Shown here piece by piece: positions 26,811 to 35,040 of a DNA stretch of 64,000 nucleotides (position 1 is the stretch's first letter; every line of letters starts with the position of its first letter). The position numbers and the translations under genes are program-made. A model generated the notes under the pieces. It searched no databases and was not told the DNA's origin. It was given only the letters and a program-made list of their open reading frames with translations. The DNA comes from Thermoplasmata archaeon (GTDB lineage: Archaea > Thermoplasmatota > Thermoplasmata > Lutacidiplasmatales > UBA184): the NCBI GenBank assembly GCA_022750155.1, contig JAKIWG010000011.1, forward strand, positions 1-64,000, given 5' to 3'.

Positions 26811-28085
26811 GTGGGGCATGCGTCCAGCCGCCTCATCGAGCAACTCCTCGCCCACGGCGTGCCGGAACGCGGGGCCAGGATCTACGTCGCCGCCTGCCGG
26901 GGCGGGGTGCAGAGCGCGAGCGAGCTCGCACGGGCCTCCGGCCTGAACCGGGTCGAGGCGTACCGGTTCCTGAGGGAGTTGCAGCGCGACGGCCTGCTGC
27001 GCTCGGTCGGACGGCGGCCCATGCGATTCGCCGCACTCCCGCCGGGGGAGCTCCTGGACCGGTGGATCGACGGGGCGCACGACCATCTGAAGAAGCTCAC
27101 CAGCGAGAAAGAGCGGGTCCTCGCCGACCTGGAATCCTCGCTCGCGGGCCCGGACGAATCAGACCCCCGCAAGTTCGCGGTCCTCGAGGGCCGCGTGCCG
27201 ACCCTGCGGTTCCTGGTCAAGAAGATCGGCACCGCGCAGAAGGAGATCCTCGTCTCGGTGTCGGGATTCGCCCTCGCCCCCGCGATCGATGGGGGCGTGG
27301 ACCGCAGCCTTCGGGAAGCCCACGACCGTGGCGTCAAGGTCCACCTCGTCACCGACGTGACCCCCGCCAACCTGACCGAAGCCCGGCATTTCGACTCGTT
27401 CGCCCAACTCCGGCACGCCCACGCCCCGGTGACGAACCGGGCCGTCGTCATCGACCGGGTGGGAGCCCTGGTCTTCGTGTCGGGCGAGGAGGGCCTCGGA
27501 CCGACGGGGAACGAGCAGGTGGCCCTCTGGTCGACCGCCCCCCAGTTCGTCGGGCTCGCCCGGGACTACCATCTCCGACTGTGGCGTCACGCAGAGCCGT
27601 CGGAGACGCGGTTCGTCCGGCTCGATTCTCCCCCCACGGCCGTGCTCCCCGTCGTCCGGGGGCGGGAAGCGGAGCCGTTCCAGCGCCTCCGAGAGATCAC
27701 GACCCTGGGGATGCAGGTGACCGGCATCGAGGAGCTGCGCCTCGACCTGCCGGAGATCATCGAGACCGTCGCGCGCCAGCTCGGACGCCAGATCGCGGAA
27801 ACCATGGACGCCAGAACCCCGATCGAGGTGGGTCGAGCGCTCTCCCAGTACTACTCGAAACACGCCCTCGGGCAGCTGCAGGTGGTCAAGGAGCGCCCGC
27901 TCGTCCTCAAGGTCACCCAATGTTTCGCCTGCACGCGGCAGTCCCCGGAGATCGGCCGAGTGATGTGCTCCCGGCTTCTGCAGACCGTTCTCGAGCGTCG
28001 CCTGGGCGGAGCGTGGTCGGTATCCGAGCCGGATCCCCGGCGCCACGCCACCCGCGGGTGCGTTTTTTCGGCCCTCCCCGGATGA
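26811..28085 (+). CDS. TrmB-family transcriptional regulator with extra cysteine-containing C-terminal domain
   Basis: 424 residues. The winged helix at about 1-75 (ASELARASGLNRVEAYRFLRE) is the TrmB DNA-binding domain; a coiled linker follows, then a phospholipase-D-like sensor domain (about 120-260) typical of TrmB relatives, with no complete HxK catalytic motif. The last 130 residues (from about 290) form a further domain with TQCFACTRQ, VMCSRLL and RGCVFSALPG, resembling V4R-type ligand- or metal-binding domains; that call is tentative. No sugar-transport genes are adjacent, so the effector and targets are unknown. Confidence 0.75.
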   Translation: MGHASSRLIEQLLAHGVPERGARIYVAACRGGVQSASELARASGLNRVEAYRFLRELQRDGLLRSVGRRPMRFAALPPGELLDRWIDGAHDHLKKLTSEKERVLADLESSLAGPDESDPRKFAVLEGRVPTLRFLVKKIGTAQKEILVSVSGFALAPAIDGGVDRSLREAHDRGVKVHLVTDVTPANLTEARHFDSFAQLRHAHAPVTNRAVVIDRVGALVFVSGEEGLGPTGNEQVALWSTAPQFVGLARDYHLRLWRHAEPSETRFVRLDSPPTAVLPVVRGREAEPFQRLREITTLGMQVTGIEELRLDLPEIIETVARQLGRQIAETMDARTPIEVGRALSQYYSKHALGQLQVVKERPLVLKVTQCFACTRQSPEIGRVMCSRLLQTVLERRLGGAWSVSEPDPRRHATRGCVFSALPG

Positions 28086-28192
28086 CCCGGGCGGACCCCC
28101 GGCCCGCCCAGGGGGGGGCGGTCCTCAGGCAAGAACGATATCGCCGCCGAAGGTTTATCCCACGCGACTCGATTTCGCGGGGCGAGACGGTC

Positions 28193-29020
28193 ATGCCGAA
28201 TCGAAGGCGGTCGACGGATGCAGCGGCCCGCCGGGTCGGCCGTTTGACGGCCGTGGGCGCGGGGGCAAGTGCCCTCGCAGTGGCCCTGCTCCTCGTCGCC
28301 CCCGCCCTCGCGGCGCCCGCTCCCTTCCTCGTCCAACGTGCGCGGATCAATCACTACGCGGGGCCGAACCTCCCCTCGGGCGGCGGGCACGTCTCCCGGT
28401 GCGCTGGCCTCACCTCGTTCGGGGCAAGGACGGGGAGCGCGGGTGCCTACAGTGCATGGCTGTGCGACCGGGCCAAGGTCGCGGGAAGCGCGGGGTACGC
28501 ACGGGGGGTGGACGAGGTGATCACGGAGACGGCTCGAGTGACCGGGATCTCCGGGACCTACACCTATGCGGGCATCGGAAACCTCACCCTCCCGCCTGGT
28601 TGGGCCGAAGCGAAGGTGACATGCACGGGAACTTCCTCGAATTCGACCGCGACCGCGTTCGCCCGAGTCTACCTGTTCTACGCGGTGTGGATCAATGACA
28701 CGTACAAGGGGTCCAGCGTTCACGTGACGGCCAACATCAACTACCTCTGGAACTCGTACACCCCCAGCTGCCGGGGTCCCGGAACGTCCTCCCTATTGTC
28801 TCCGAACCTGACCGGAGCGTTCAACACCAGCGGCCTCTCCGGCGGACCGTTCTCGTACTCGTTCGCGTCCACCCACTCCTACCAGTTCGAGTTCGTACTC
28901 GGCTGCGCCGCCGAAGCGTCGATCTCCTCGTACTACCCCGGGACGACCGCGAAGGCGATCTGCGACGTGTCGAAGAGCACCTCTCCGGCGTTCGGTCTCC
29001 GGTCGGTTTCGCTATACTAG
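28193..29020 (+). CDS. Secreted cysteine-containing protein, unknown function
   Basis: 275 residues from ATG 28193, preceded by a tttatc TATA-like box at about 28154-28159. The first 45 residues are a basic stretch, a hydrophobic helix and an alanine-rich cleavage-type region, a Sec signal peptide. The mature part is rich in Ser, Thr, Gly and Tyr, has six cysteines (SRCAG, WLCDR, VTCTG, PSCRG, LGCAA, AICDV) that could form three disulfides, and several N-x-S/T sequons. No known domain. The preceding TrmB regulator is on the same strand but has its own promoter; a regulatory link is possible. Confidence 0.65.
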   Translation: MPNRRRSTDAAARRVGRLTAVGAGASALAVALLLVAPALAAPAPFLVQRARINHYAGPNLPSGGGHVSRCAGLTSFGARTGSAGAYSAWLCDRAKVAGSAGYARGVDEVITETARVTGISGTYTYAGIGNLTLPPGWAEAKVTCTGTSSNSTATAFARVYLFYAVWINDTYKGSSVHVTANINYLWNSYTPSCRGPGTSSLLSPNLTGAFNTSGLSGGPFSYSFASTHSYQFEFVLGCAAEASISSYYPGTTAKAICDVSKSTSPAFGLRSVSLY

Positions 29021-29235
29021 GCACCGGACCGGGTGTAGGGCGGTGCCTGCTCTGGCCCGGTATTGGAGGGCGACCCGGTAGGCACCGGGCCGGCCTCCCC
29101 CCGCGGGACGCGTTCGACATCGGCGTGGAACCGGACCGTGCTATGCCACCTCATGGTGTAACGAGTGTTCAAACAACGGTAACATATTTGGGAAGAACCT
29201 ATTTATAGGACCCGTCCGATGAGCTTAAAGGTCCC
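29021..29235 (+). promoter_or_regulatory. Promoter region of the TFB gene
   Basis: A good TATA box, cctatttatagg, at 29198-29209 lies 27 bases before the TFB ATG at 29236, with an additional cttaaagg at 29223-29230. The first 80 bases contain GC-rich inverted repeats built on ggcaccgg / ccggtgcc-like blocks that may act as a terminator of the secreted-protein gene, but no T-run follows. Confidence 0.6.
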
Positions 29236-30327
29236 ATGAAGGCATCATCTTCGTCCTCAAAGTGGGCGTCTTCGCCCCCGGCCGTCCCTCGTGCCGCCGC
29301 CCGACCCGCCCCGGACCCGAAGTCCGACGACGTGCCCGACACGAGCATCTGTCCCAACTGCGGCTCGACCCACCTCACCCGCGACGATGTCCGCGGCGAG
29401 ATCGTGTGCGCCGATTGCGGCCTCGTGGTGGACGCCTCCGCCCTCGTCTCCGACCGGGGTCAGCGCGGCAGCAAGGAGGACACCGGACGAGAGGCGCGCG
29501 GTTGGGGGCCCGTGATCTCCCCGTTGATGCCCGACAAGGGGCTCTTCAGCGAGATCGGCGTTCCCACTCGGGACTTCCAGGGCAACTCACTCTCCCGGAA
29601 CACGTCGCTCAAGTTCTACCACCTGCGGAAGCTCAACCACCGCCTCCGTGCGGCCCGCACCCACCAGCGCAACCTCGTGGTGGCGTTGGGCGAGCTCAAC
29701 CGGCTGGCGGGCGTCCTCGGCCTGTCGCGTGAGGTCAAGGAGTCGGCCACCTACATCTACCGACGCGCGCTCGAGCACAAGGCGACGCGCGGCAAGAAGA
29801 TCGTCGCGCTGGTCGCGGCGAGCGTCTACGCCGCCTGCCGGCAGTGCCACGTGCCGCGGACGATGAAGGAGATCATCGCGCATTCGAAGGCGACCAAGAT
29901 CGAGGTCGGCCGAGCCTACACGCTCCTGGCCCGCGAGCTCAAGCTCGGACTCAAGCCCGTGGAACCCCGCGACTACCTCGTCCGGTTCACCCAGGACCTG
30001 AACCTCTCTAAGGAAGTCCGCCACAAGGTGCTGGAACTCCTGGAGCAGGTGGAGCAGGTCTACTCTACGAGCGGGGTGCTGCCCAACGGCATCCTTGCGA
30101 CCATCATCTACATCGCGTCGAACCTGATGGGCGAGCCACGGAGCCAGGACCGGATCGCCGCGGTGGCGAACGTCACTCCAGTGACGATCCGCAACCACTA
30201 CAAGGAGCTCCTCGACCTTCTCGGACTCCCGAAGAACCTCACCAACCCGCAGGCTCGGGGAGCGCTCCCGCCGCTCCCTCGACCCGGGACGAAGTTCGAA
30301 GAAGGCGCGGTCGCCGCGGGGCACTAG
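29236..30327 (+). CDS. tfb: Transcription initiation factor B (TFB)
   Basis: Archaeal TFIIB homolog that bridges TATA-bound TBP and RNA polymerase. The 363-residue protein has a serine/proline-rich N-terminal extension of about 35 residues, a zinc ribbon CPNCGSTH-x14-CADCG (about residues 39-60), the B-reader/linker, and two cyclin repeats (about 130-215 and 225-315) with YAACRQCHVPRTMKE and IASNLMGE. The DNA-recognition helix ends the second repeat (VTPVTIRNHYKELLD). The N-terminal extension is longer than usual. Confidence 0.96.
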   Translation: MKASSSSSKWASSPPAVPRAAARPAPDPKSDDVPDTSICPNCGSTHLTRDDVRGEIVCADCGLVVDASALVSDRGQRGSKEDTGREARGWGPVISPLMPDKGLFSEIGVPTRDFQGNSLSRNTSLKFYHLRKLNHRLRAARTHQRNLVVALGELNRLAGVLGLSREVKESATYIYRRALEHKATRGKKIVALVAASVYAACRQCHVPRTMKEIIAHSKATKIEVGRAYTLLARELKLGLKPVEPRDYLVRFTQDLNLSKEVRHKVLELLEQVEQVYSTSGVLPNGILATIIYIASNLMGEPRSQDRIAAVANVTPVTIRNHYKELLDLLGLPKNLTNPQARGALPPLPRPGTKFEEGAVAAGH

Positions 30328-30408
30328 GCCTCCGCACGGTCCCCGGGCTTCGACCCGGGGGGCCGTCCCCCCACGAAACCCGAATAAGCCCCGGGGAATC
30401 GGGACGCC

Positions 30409-31599
30409 GTGGCGGCTGGAACCCCCCTCAGCTACTCGTCGGTGCGGACGTACCTCGAGTGCCCGCTACGCTGGAAATTCCTGTACGTCGACAAGATCCC
30501 CGAAGCGCCTCGCGGGTACTTCTCGTTCGGACGGACGATCCACTCCGTCCTCGAGGAACTGCTTCTGCCCCTGGTGACCCCGTCCGCCCGGACCACCGCT
30601 CCCGGGCTGTCCCAGAGGACCTTGGATGAGTGGAAGGGATCCTCCGCTCCCGAACCGGCCGGACGCCTGTGGAGCGTCGAGGAGATGCTCGCCCGCTATC
30701 GAACCCTGTGGGTCCCGGACGGGTACCTTTCGGGCGACGACGAAGCGCGCTACCGACGACTCGGCGAGGAGATGCTGATGGGATTCCACGCATCGCTCGG
30801 GAAGCACCCGCCCCATCCCGTCGCGATCGAAGCCCATCTGGAGGCGCGATGGAACGGCATCCCGGTCCACGGATACATCGACCGCATCGACCGGACCCCC
30901 GACGGGGGGCTCGAAGTGTTGGACTACAAGACGAGCCGAGAGCTCCGCCGCGAGGACGCAGTCGAGTCCGACCAATTGACGCTCTACCAGGTGCTGGTGG
31001 AGAAGAACTTCCCGGACCCGGTCGAGCGCCTGACCCTCTACCACCTTCGGACGCTCACCCCGCTGCGGACTCCCGCGCGGCCGCAGGCCGCGCTCGAGAA
31101 CCTCCACGAGCGGGTGGGGGTCGTGTCGGACGGGATCCGCGCCCAGGCGTTCGAACCGACCCCGGGTCGGCAGTGCTCCCGATGCGAGTTCAAGGCGCAA
31201 TGCCCGGAGTTCCGGGAGGTCCCCGAGCCGGAACGCGTGAGGCTGAGCGAGCTCGTCGACCGGTTCCAGGCGCTCCGCGCGCGCGAGGGGGAGGTCGAGC
31301 GCGAGCTTCGCGCGACCGCCGAAGCCCTGCACGCGGAGGCCGAGCGTCTGGGAGTCCACCGGGTCCCCGGTCAGCATGGCGTCGCCCTGCGCCGACGCCA
31401 GGAGCACTGGACGTTTCCCCCGGAGGTCGTCGGCCCCCTGTTGAAGGCCCACGGCCTGGTCCCTGCGAGCGTCGGCGCCGACGGAGCCGCGCTGCGTCGG
31501 CTGATCCGCGATCCGAAGGTCGACGCGGAGTTGCGTCGAAGGATCGCCGAGGCGGGCGGGAGAACCCTCCAGTGGTACTGGGATTTGGAGGAGGCGTGA
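30409..31599 (+). CDS. PD-(D/E)XK nuclease, RecB/Cas4-like
   Basis: 396 residues from GTG 30409, about 28 bases after a gaataag TATA-like box. Nuclease motifs: an N-terminal SSVRTYLECPLRWKF with one cysteine, GYIDRIDRT (Asp), VLDYKTSRE (D-x-K) and QLTLYQV (Q-x3-Y, RecB motif). Three further cysteines, CSRCEFKAQC (about residues 256-265), complete the four-cysteine set that holds a 4Fe-4S cluster in Cas4/AddB nucleases. The last 120 residues are helical and charged. No cas genes or helicase neighbour is present, so general DNA repair is more likely than CRISPR adaptation. Confidence 0.82.
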   Translation: MAAGTPLSYSSVRTYLECPLRWKFLYVDKIPEAPRGYFSFGRTIHSVLEELLLPLVTPSARTTAPGLSQRTLDEWKGSSAPEPAGRLWSVEEMLARYRTLWVPDGYLSGDDEARYRRLGEEMLMGFHASLGKHPPHPVAIEAHLEARWNGIPVHGYIDRIDRTPDGGLEVLDYKTSRELRREDAVESDQLTLYQVLVEKNFPDPVERLTLYHLRTLTPLRTPARPQAALENLHERVGVVSDGIRAQAFEPTPGRQCSRCEFKAQCPEFREVPEPERVRLSELVDRFQALRAREGEVERELRATAEALHAEAERLGVHRVPGQHGVALRRRQEHWTFPPEVVGPLLKAHGLVPASVGADGAALRRLIRDPKVDAELRRRIAEAGGRTLQWYWDLEEA

Positions 31600-31680
31600 G
31601 GGCCGCTCGACCCGCCGTCTTCGCCCGAAGGGGTCCCAAACGCGCGCAAAGGCTATTTCGGTCACCCGGTAGGCGCCCGT

Positions 31681-32748
31681 ATGGGGATTGAACTCTCTAC
31701 CCCGGCCCGTCTCGCCCCTCTGATCGAGCGGCCGCCGACCGTCGCCACCCTGTGCTCCCACTCCTCCCTGCAGATCTTCCACGGGGCGCGGGTCGAGGGG
31801 CTCGCGTCGCTCGGGATCTCCGTCGGCCCGCCCCAGAAGTTCTACGATGCGTTTCCGCTCGGCCGTCCGGACTCGTTCCTGACGGTCCCGAAGGTCAAGG
31901 AGATCGGCCGCCACGCCGCTCGGTTGCGCTCCGAAGGGGCGATCCTCGTCCCCCACGGGTCGTTCGTCGAGTACCTCGGACCGGAGGCGTTCATGGAGCT
32001 GGACGTACCCGTCTTCGGGAATCGGGCGGTGATCGGGTGGGAGTCGGACCGCGAGAAGGAACGGGTCTGGCTCGAGTCGGCCGGGGTCCAGATGCCGAAG
32101 CGGTTCGCCGACCCCTCCGAGGTCGATGGGCCGGTGATCGTGAAGTACTACGGCGCCAAGGGGGGCAAAGGGTTCTTCCTCGCCAAGAACCGACACGCAC
32201 TGGACGATTTCCATTCGAACGACCCCCACGTCATCCAGGAGTACGTCCTCGGCACCCGCTACTACGTGCATTTCTTCTACTCGCCCCTTTCCGACCGCGG
32301 CTACCGGGTCGGCCACGGATCCCTCGAGCTGCTCGGGATGGACCGCCGCGACGAGGCGAACATCGACGAACTCTACAAGCTCGGGAGCCAGGAGGAGCTG
32401 CTCCGCGCCGGGATCCGGCCGACGTTCGTCGTCACGGGGAACGTCCCGGTCGTGCTGAGGGAGTCGCTGCTCCCGAAGATCTTCGACGTCGGGGCCCGGA
32501 TCGTGGAGCGCTCCATCGAGCTGTTCGGCGGGATGGTCGGACCGTTCTGCGTCGAGGGGATCATGACCGAGGAGCTCGAGTTCAAGGTGTTCGAGATCTC
32601 GACCCGCATCGTCGCCGGGACGAACCTGTTCATCAACGGGTCGAGCTACTCCGACCTCGTGGCCCCCCAGCTCTCCATGGGCCGTCGGATCGCCCAGGAG
32701 ATCAAGTGGGCGCGCAGCGAAGGTCGCCTCGCCGAGGTCGTGAGCTAG
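31681..32748 (+). CDS. purP: Formate-phosphoribosylaminoimidazolecarboxamide ligase
   Basis: Archaeal purine synthesis enzyme that formylates AICAR using formate and ATP, without folate. The 355-residue ATP-grasp protein starts TLCSHSSLQIFHGAR, a PurP signature, and continues with LVPHGSFVEYLG, VIVKYYGAKGGKGFF and EFKVFEISTRIVAGTN. ATG 31681 lies about 30 bases after a gctatttcgg TATA-like box, so probably leaderless and transcribed on its own. PRPP synthetase at 42919-43797 supplies the pathway precursor. Confidence 0.95.
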   Translation: MGIELSTPARLAPLIERPPTVATLCSHSSLQIFHGARVEGLASLGISVGPPQKFYDAFPLGRPDSFLTVPKVKEIGRHAARLRSEGAILVPHGSFVEYLGPEAFMELDVPVFGNRAVIGWESDREKERVWLESAGVQMPKRFADPSEVDGPVIVKYYGAKGGKGFFLAKNRHALDDFHSNDPHVIQEYVLGTRYYVHFFYSPLSDRGYRVGHGSLELLGMDRRDEANIDELYKLGSQEELLRAGIRPTFVVTGNVPVVLRESLLPKIFDVGARIVERSIELFGGMVGPFCVEGIMTEELEFKVFEISTRIVAGTNLFINGSSYSDLVAPQLSMGRRIAQEIKWARSEGRLAEVVS

Positions 32749-32797
32749 GCGGGGTCGACCGACTCGTTAAGAGTGCGGCGACGCGTGGGGCCCGCCC

Positions 32798-33736
32798 GTG
32801 GAACCGGCCGTCATCGCCCGAGACCTCACGAAGGTCTATCCGAAGGCCCGGGCGGGTCCCCCGGCGCTCTCCAAGGTCAACCTCTCGATCCCCGCGGGGC
32901 AGGTCTACGGCCTGATCGGTCGGAACGGCGCCGGCAAGACCACCTTCGTACGGATCGCGGCGACCCAGCTAATGCCCACCGGCGGCTCGATCACGGTGCT
33001 TGGCCGGGACGCCGTCGCGGACGCGAGCGAGGTCCGCCGGCGGATCGCCTGCGTCCCCCAGGAGTCGAGGCCGTTGTATTTCCTCGACGTCGACCAGCTG
33101 GTCTACCTGTACCTTCGACTGAGAGGGATGGACCGGAGCGAGGCGCGCCGCCGGACCGACTCGGTCCTCGAGGAGCTCGGCCTTTCGGCGGTGCGCAAGA
33201 AGCTCGTCAACCAGCTCTCCGGCGGGATGCGGCGTCGGGCGATGGTGGCGATGGTCCTCGCCTCGGACGCCGAGGTGGTGTACCTCGATGAACCCACGAC
33301 CGGGCTCGACCCGTTGGCCCGGCGAGAGGTCTGGGGGGCCATCCGAAGGGCGAGCCAGGAGCATCGGACGGTGCTTCTCACGACCCACTACCTCGACGAG
33401 GCCGATGCCCTGTCGGCGCGCCTTGCGCTCCTCGAGGGCGGCGAGGTGCGTCTCGAGGGGACGCCGAGCGACCTGAGGGCGAGGATCCGCCACCCGTACC
33501 GCGTCACGGTCGAGGGAGTGCTCGGGCGCTCCGAGCTCCAGTCGTATGGCGAGGTCTCCGATATCGCGAGCGGATTCCTCGTGTTCGCCCGGGAGAGCTC
33601 GGCCCGGGACCTCGCGATCTTCGCGCTCGGAAAGGGGGCCCGCGTCTCAATGGGGCCGGTGAGCCTCGAGGATATCTTCCTGCAGGTCGTGGGCCGATCC
33701 ATCGAGGAAGAGGCGTCGGAGGGGGCGGAGAGTTGA
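32798..33736 (+). CDS. ABC-2 type exporter, ATP-binding protein
   Basis: 312 residues from GTG 32798, following a gttaaga TATA-like box at about 32766. Walker A GRNGAGKTTFVR (about residue 46), signature NQLSGGMRRRAM, Walker B VVYLDEPTTGLDP and the H-loop TTHYLDEAD are intact. The last 70 residues resemble the C-terminal domain of drug/lipid exporters (DrrA type). Translationally coupled to the permease gene. Substrate unknown; antibiotics, lipids or metabolites are exported by relatives. Confidence 0.93.
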   Translation: MEPAVIARDLTKVYPKARAGPPALSKVNLSIPAGQVYGLIGRNGAGKTTFVRIAATQLMPTGGSITVLGRDAVADASEVRRRIACVPQESRPLYFLDVDQLVYLYLRLRGMDRSEARRRTDSVLEELGLSAVRKKLVNQLSGGMRRRAMVAMVLASDAEVVYLDEPTTGLDPLARREVWGAIRRASQEHRTVLLTTHYLDEADALSARLALLEGGEVRLEGTPSDLRARIRHPYRVTVEGVLGRSELQSYGEVSDIASGFLVFARESSARDLAIFALGKGARVSMGPVSLEDIFLQVVGRSIEEEASEGAES

Positions 33737-34482
33737 ACCGGCCTCGCCACCGACTTCGGACGATCCTCACCCTCGCCTACCTCAACGGGATCATCCCGAT
33801 CCAGACGCAGCCGTTGTATCTCGTCAACGTGGTCGCCTCGCCGTTCTCCTTCCTGTTCTTCATCGCCATCGCGTCCCAGGGGAGGCTGCTGGGCTACGGA
33901 GTGGCGGGCGGCATGCTGCTCACGGTCCTCTCGATCGGGACGTCGCTGCAGACCGACATGTCCCACTACAAGCAGGACCTCAAGCTGCAAGACCTGCTCG
34001 TCGCCTCGCCGGTGGAAGCGCCGGTCTACGTCGCGGGCCTCGCCTTGTCCGAGCTGATGTACTCCCTCCCCGCGATGGCGCTCTTCATCGTCCTGCTCTA
34101 CCTCTACACGTCGGTGACGGTCCTCGGCGCCGTGACTATCGCCCTCGTGCTGCTCCTCGTCTGGGGGTTCGCCTCCGCACTCGGATTCACACTCGCCACG
34201 TACTTTCAGGACGTGCGAGAGACGTTCGCGATCTCCCCGCTCATCTCCATCGGCCTCACGGTGCTGCCGCCGGTCTACTACCCGATCAGTTACCTACCGG
34301 GCTGGGTCCACCCAATCGCGTACCTTTCCCCGACGACGTATGCCGCGGACCTGTTGCACGGCGCCGTCGGTCTCGGCGGCCCGGACCTGACCGGCGGCGC
34401 GATCGACTGGGCGGTCCTCATCGCGTTCACCCTCGGACTCCTCGTGCTGGCGTCGCTCAAGGCGCGCTGGCGCGAGCCGTAG
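33733..34482 (+). CDS. ABC-2 type exporter, permease
   Basis: 249 residues with six likely membrane helices; ABC-2 family. A TTG at 33733 overlaps the ATPase stop (TTGA). The loop YLPGWVHPIAYLSPTTYAADLL before the last helix is characteristic of ABC-2 permeases. With the ATPase it should form a homodimeric exporter. An almost perfect 20-base palindrome lies 45 bases after the stop and may end the unit. Confidence 0.9.
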   Translation: MNRPRHRLRTILTLAYLNGIIPIQTQPLYLVNVVASPFSFLFFIAIASQGRLLGYGVAGGMLLTVLSIGTSLQTDMSHYKQDLKLQDLLVASPVEAPVYVAGLALSELMYSLPAMALFIVLLYLYTSVTVLGAVTIALVLLLVWGFASALGFTLATYFQDVRETFAISPLISIGLTVLPPVYYPISYLPGWVHPIAYLSPTTYAADLLHGAVGLGGPDLTGGAIDWAVLIAFTLGLLVLASLKARWREP

Positions 34483-34527
34483 GCATTCCGAGGCGCGGTC
34501 GTCCTCCAATTCAGCCCGGTGCGCGCT

Positions 34528-34547
34528 CCGAACGCGCGCGCGTTCGG
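34528..34547 (+). terminator. Perfect 20-base palindrome after the ABC exporter
   Basis: CCGAACGCG-CG-CGCGTTCGG can fold into a nine-pair hairpin. It lies 45 bases after the permease stop and upstream of the zinc-ribbon gene's attatg box. There is no following T-run, so a role as terminator or protein-binding operator is a guess. Confidence 0.35.
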
Positions 34548-34595
34548 CCGGATGGCCAAGAGATTATGTAGGCGAACCGTGCTCGCGCGCCTCGC

Positions 34596-34835
34596 ATGCT
34601 GAGTTTTGCGGACCAGCGTAGCTTTTCTTCCGCCGAGGACCGGTTCCAACATTGTGCGTTCTGCGGGCGGGATCTCGTGATCCTGCCGAACGACCGCAGG
34701 GGGGGCGCCTGCTTCGATTGCCTCTCGCTGCTGGGGCCGGACGCGGTGCCCTGTCCGGAGTGCGGGTATGAGATCCCCGGCCAGCGCCGCGCCGTCGGCT
34801 GCGGCCGATGCGGGTGGTCCCCGACCCGCGAGTAG
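34596..34835 (+). CDS. Small double zinc-ribbon protein
   Basis: 79 residues containing four C-x2-C knuckles: CAFC, CFDC, CPEC and CGRC, enough for two zinc sites. No family recognised. Preceded by an agattatg TATA-like box about 30 bases before ATG 34596. It sits between the exporter and the tRNA-Ser gene. Small archaeal zinc ribbons often bind RNA or act as protein adaptors; nothing here identifies a partner. Confidence 0.65.
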   Translation: MLSFADQRSFSSAEDRFQHCAFCGRDLVILPNDRRGGACFDCLSLLGPDAVPCPECGYEIPGQRRAVGCGRCGWSPTRE

Positions 34836-34897
34836 CGCCGGATCGTTCCCGCCTCCGCCAAGCTTATCCGACCGCCTCCGTCCCACGACCCGGGCGT

Positions 34898-35015
34898 GCC
34901 GAGGTGGCTCAGTCCGGTACGGCGCGAGTCTGGAAAGCTCGTGGCGGAATACGCCTCGGGAGTTCAAATGCCGAGGACGGCCTCACCGCCCCGGCGGAGA
35001 TTCTCCCCCTCGGCG
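34898..35015 (+). tRNA. tRNA-Ser (anticodon GGA) with a T-loop intron
   Basis: Acceptor GCCGAGG (34898-34904) pairs with CCTCGGC (35008-35014), followed by discriminator G (35015), the serine identity base. The anticodon arm CGAGT-CT-GGA-AA-GCTCG places GGA at 34932-34934; a long variable arm GGCG-gaata-CGCC is present, as expected for serine. The T stem GGGAG (34958-34962) pairs with CTCCC (35003-35007), but 40 bases lie between the halves instead of 7. Removing 33 bases (about 34970-35002) leaves the loop TTCAAAT. CCA is not encoded. A gcttatc box lies about 30 bases upstream. Confidence 0.85.
34970..35002 (+). other. Probable tRNA intron in the T loop
   Basis: Without these 33 bases the serine tRNA folds normally; with them the T arm cannot form. 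The insert is GC-rich and self-complementary (GCCG near its 5' end, CGGC near its 3' end), as expected of an archaeal bulge-helix-bulge intron. The exact cut sites could shift by up to a few bases because flanking T and A residues repeat. Confidence 0.75.
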
Positions 35016-35040
35016 CTCCCCCGAAATCCGGCCCGCGTCC

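Noticed and set aside
30409-31599. Cas4-like nuclease as a sign of a CRISPR system
   Set aside because: No cas1, cas2 or effector genes and no regularly spaced repeats are present anywhere in the window.
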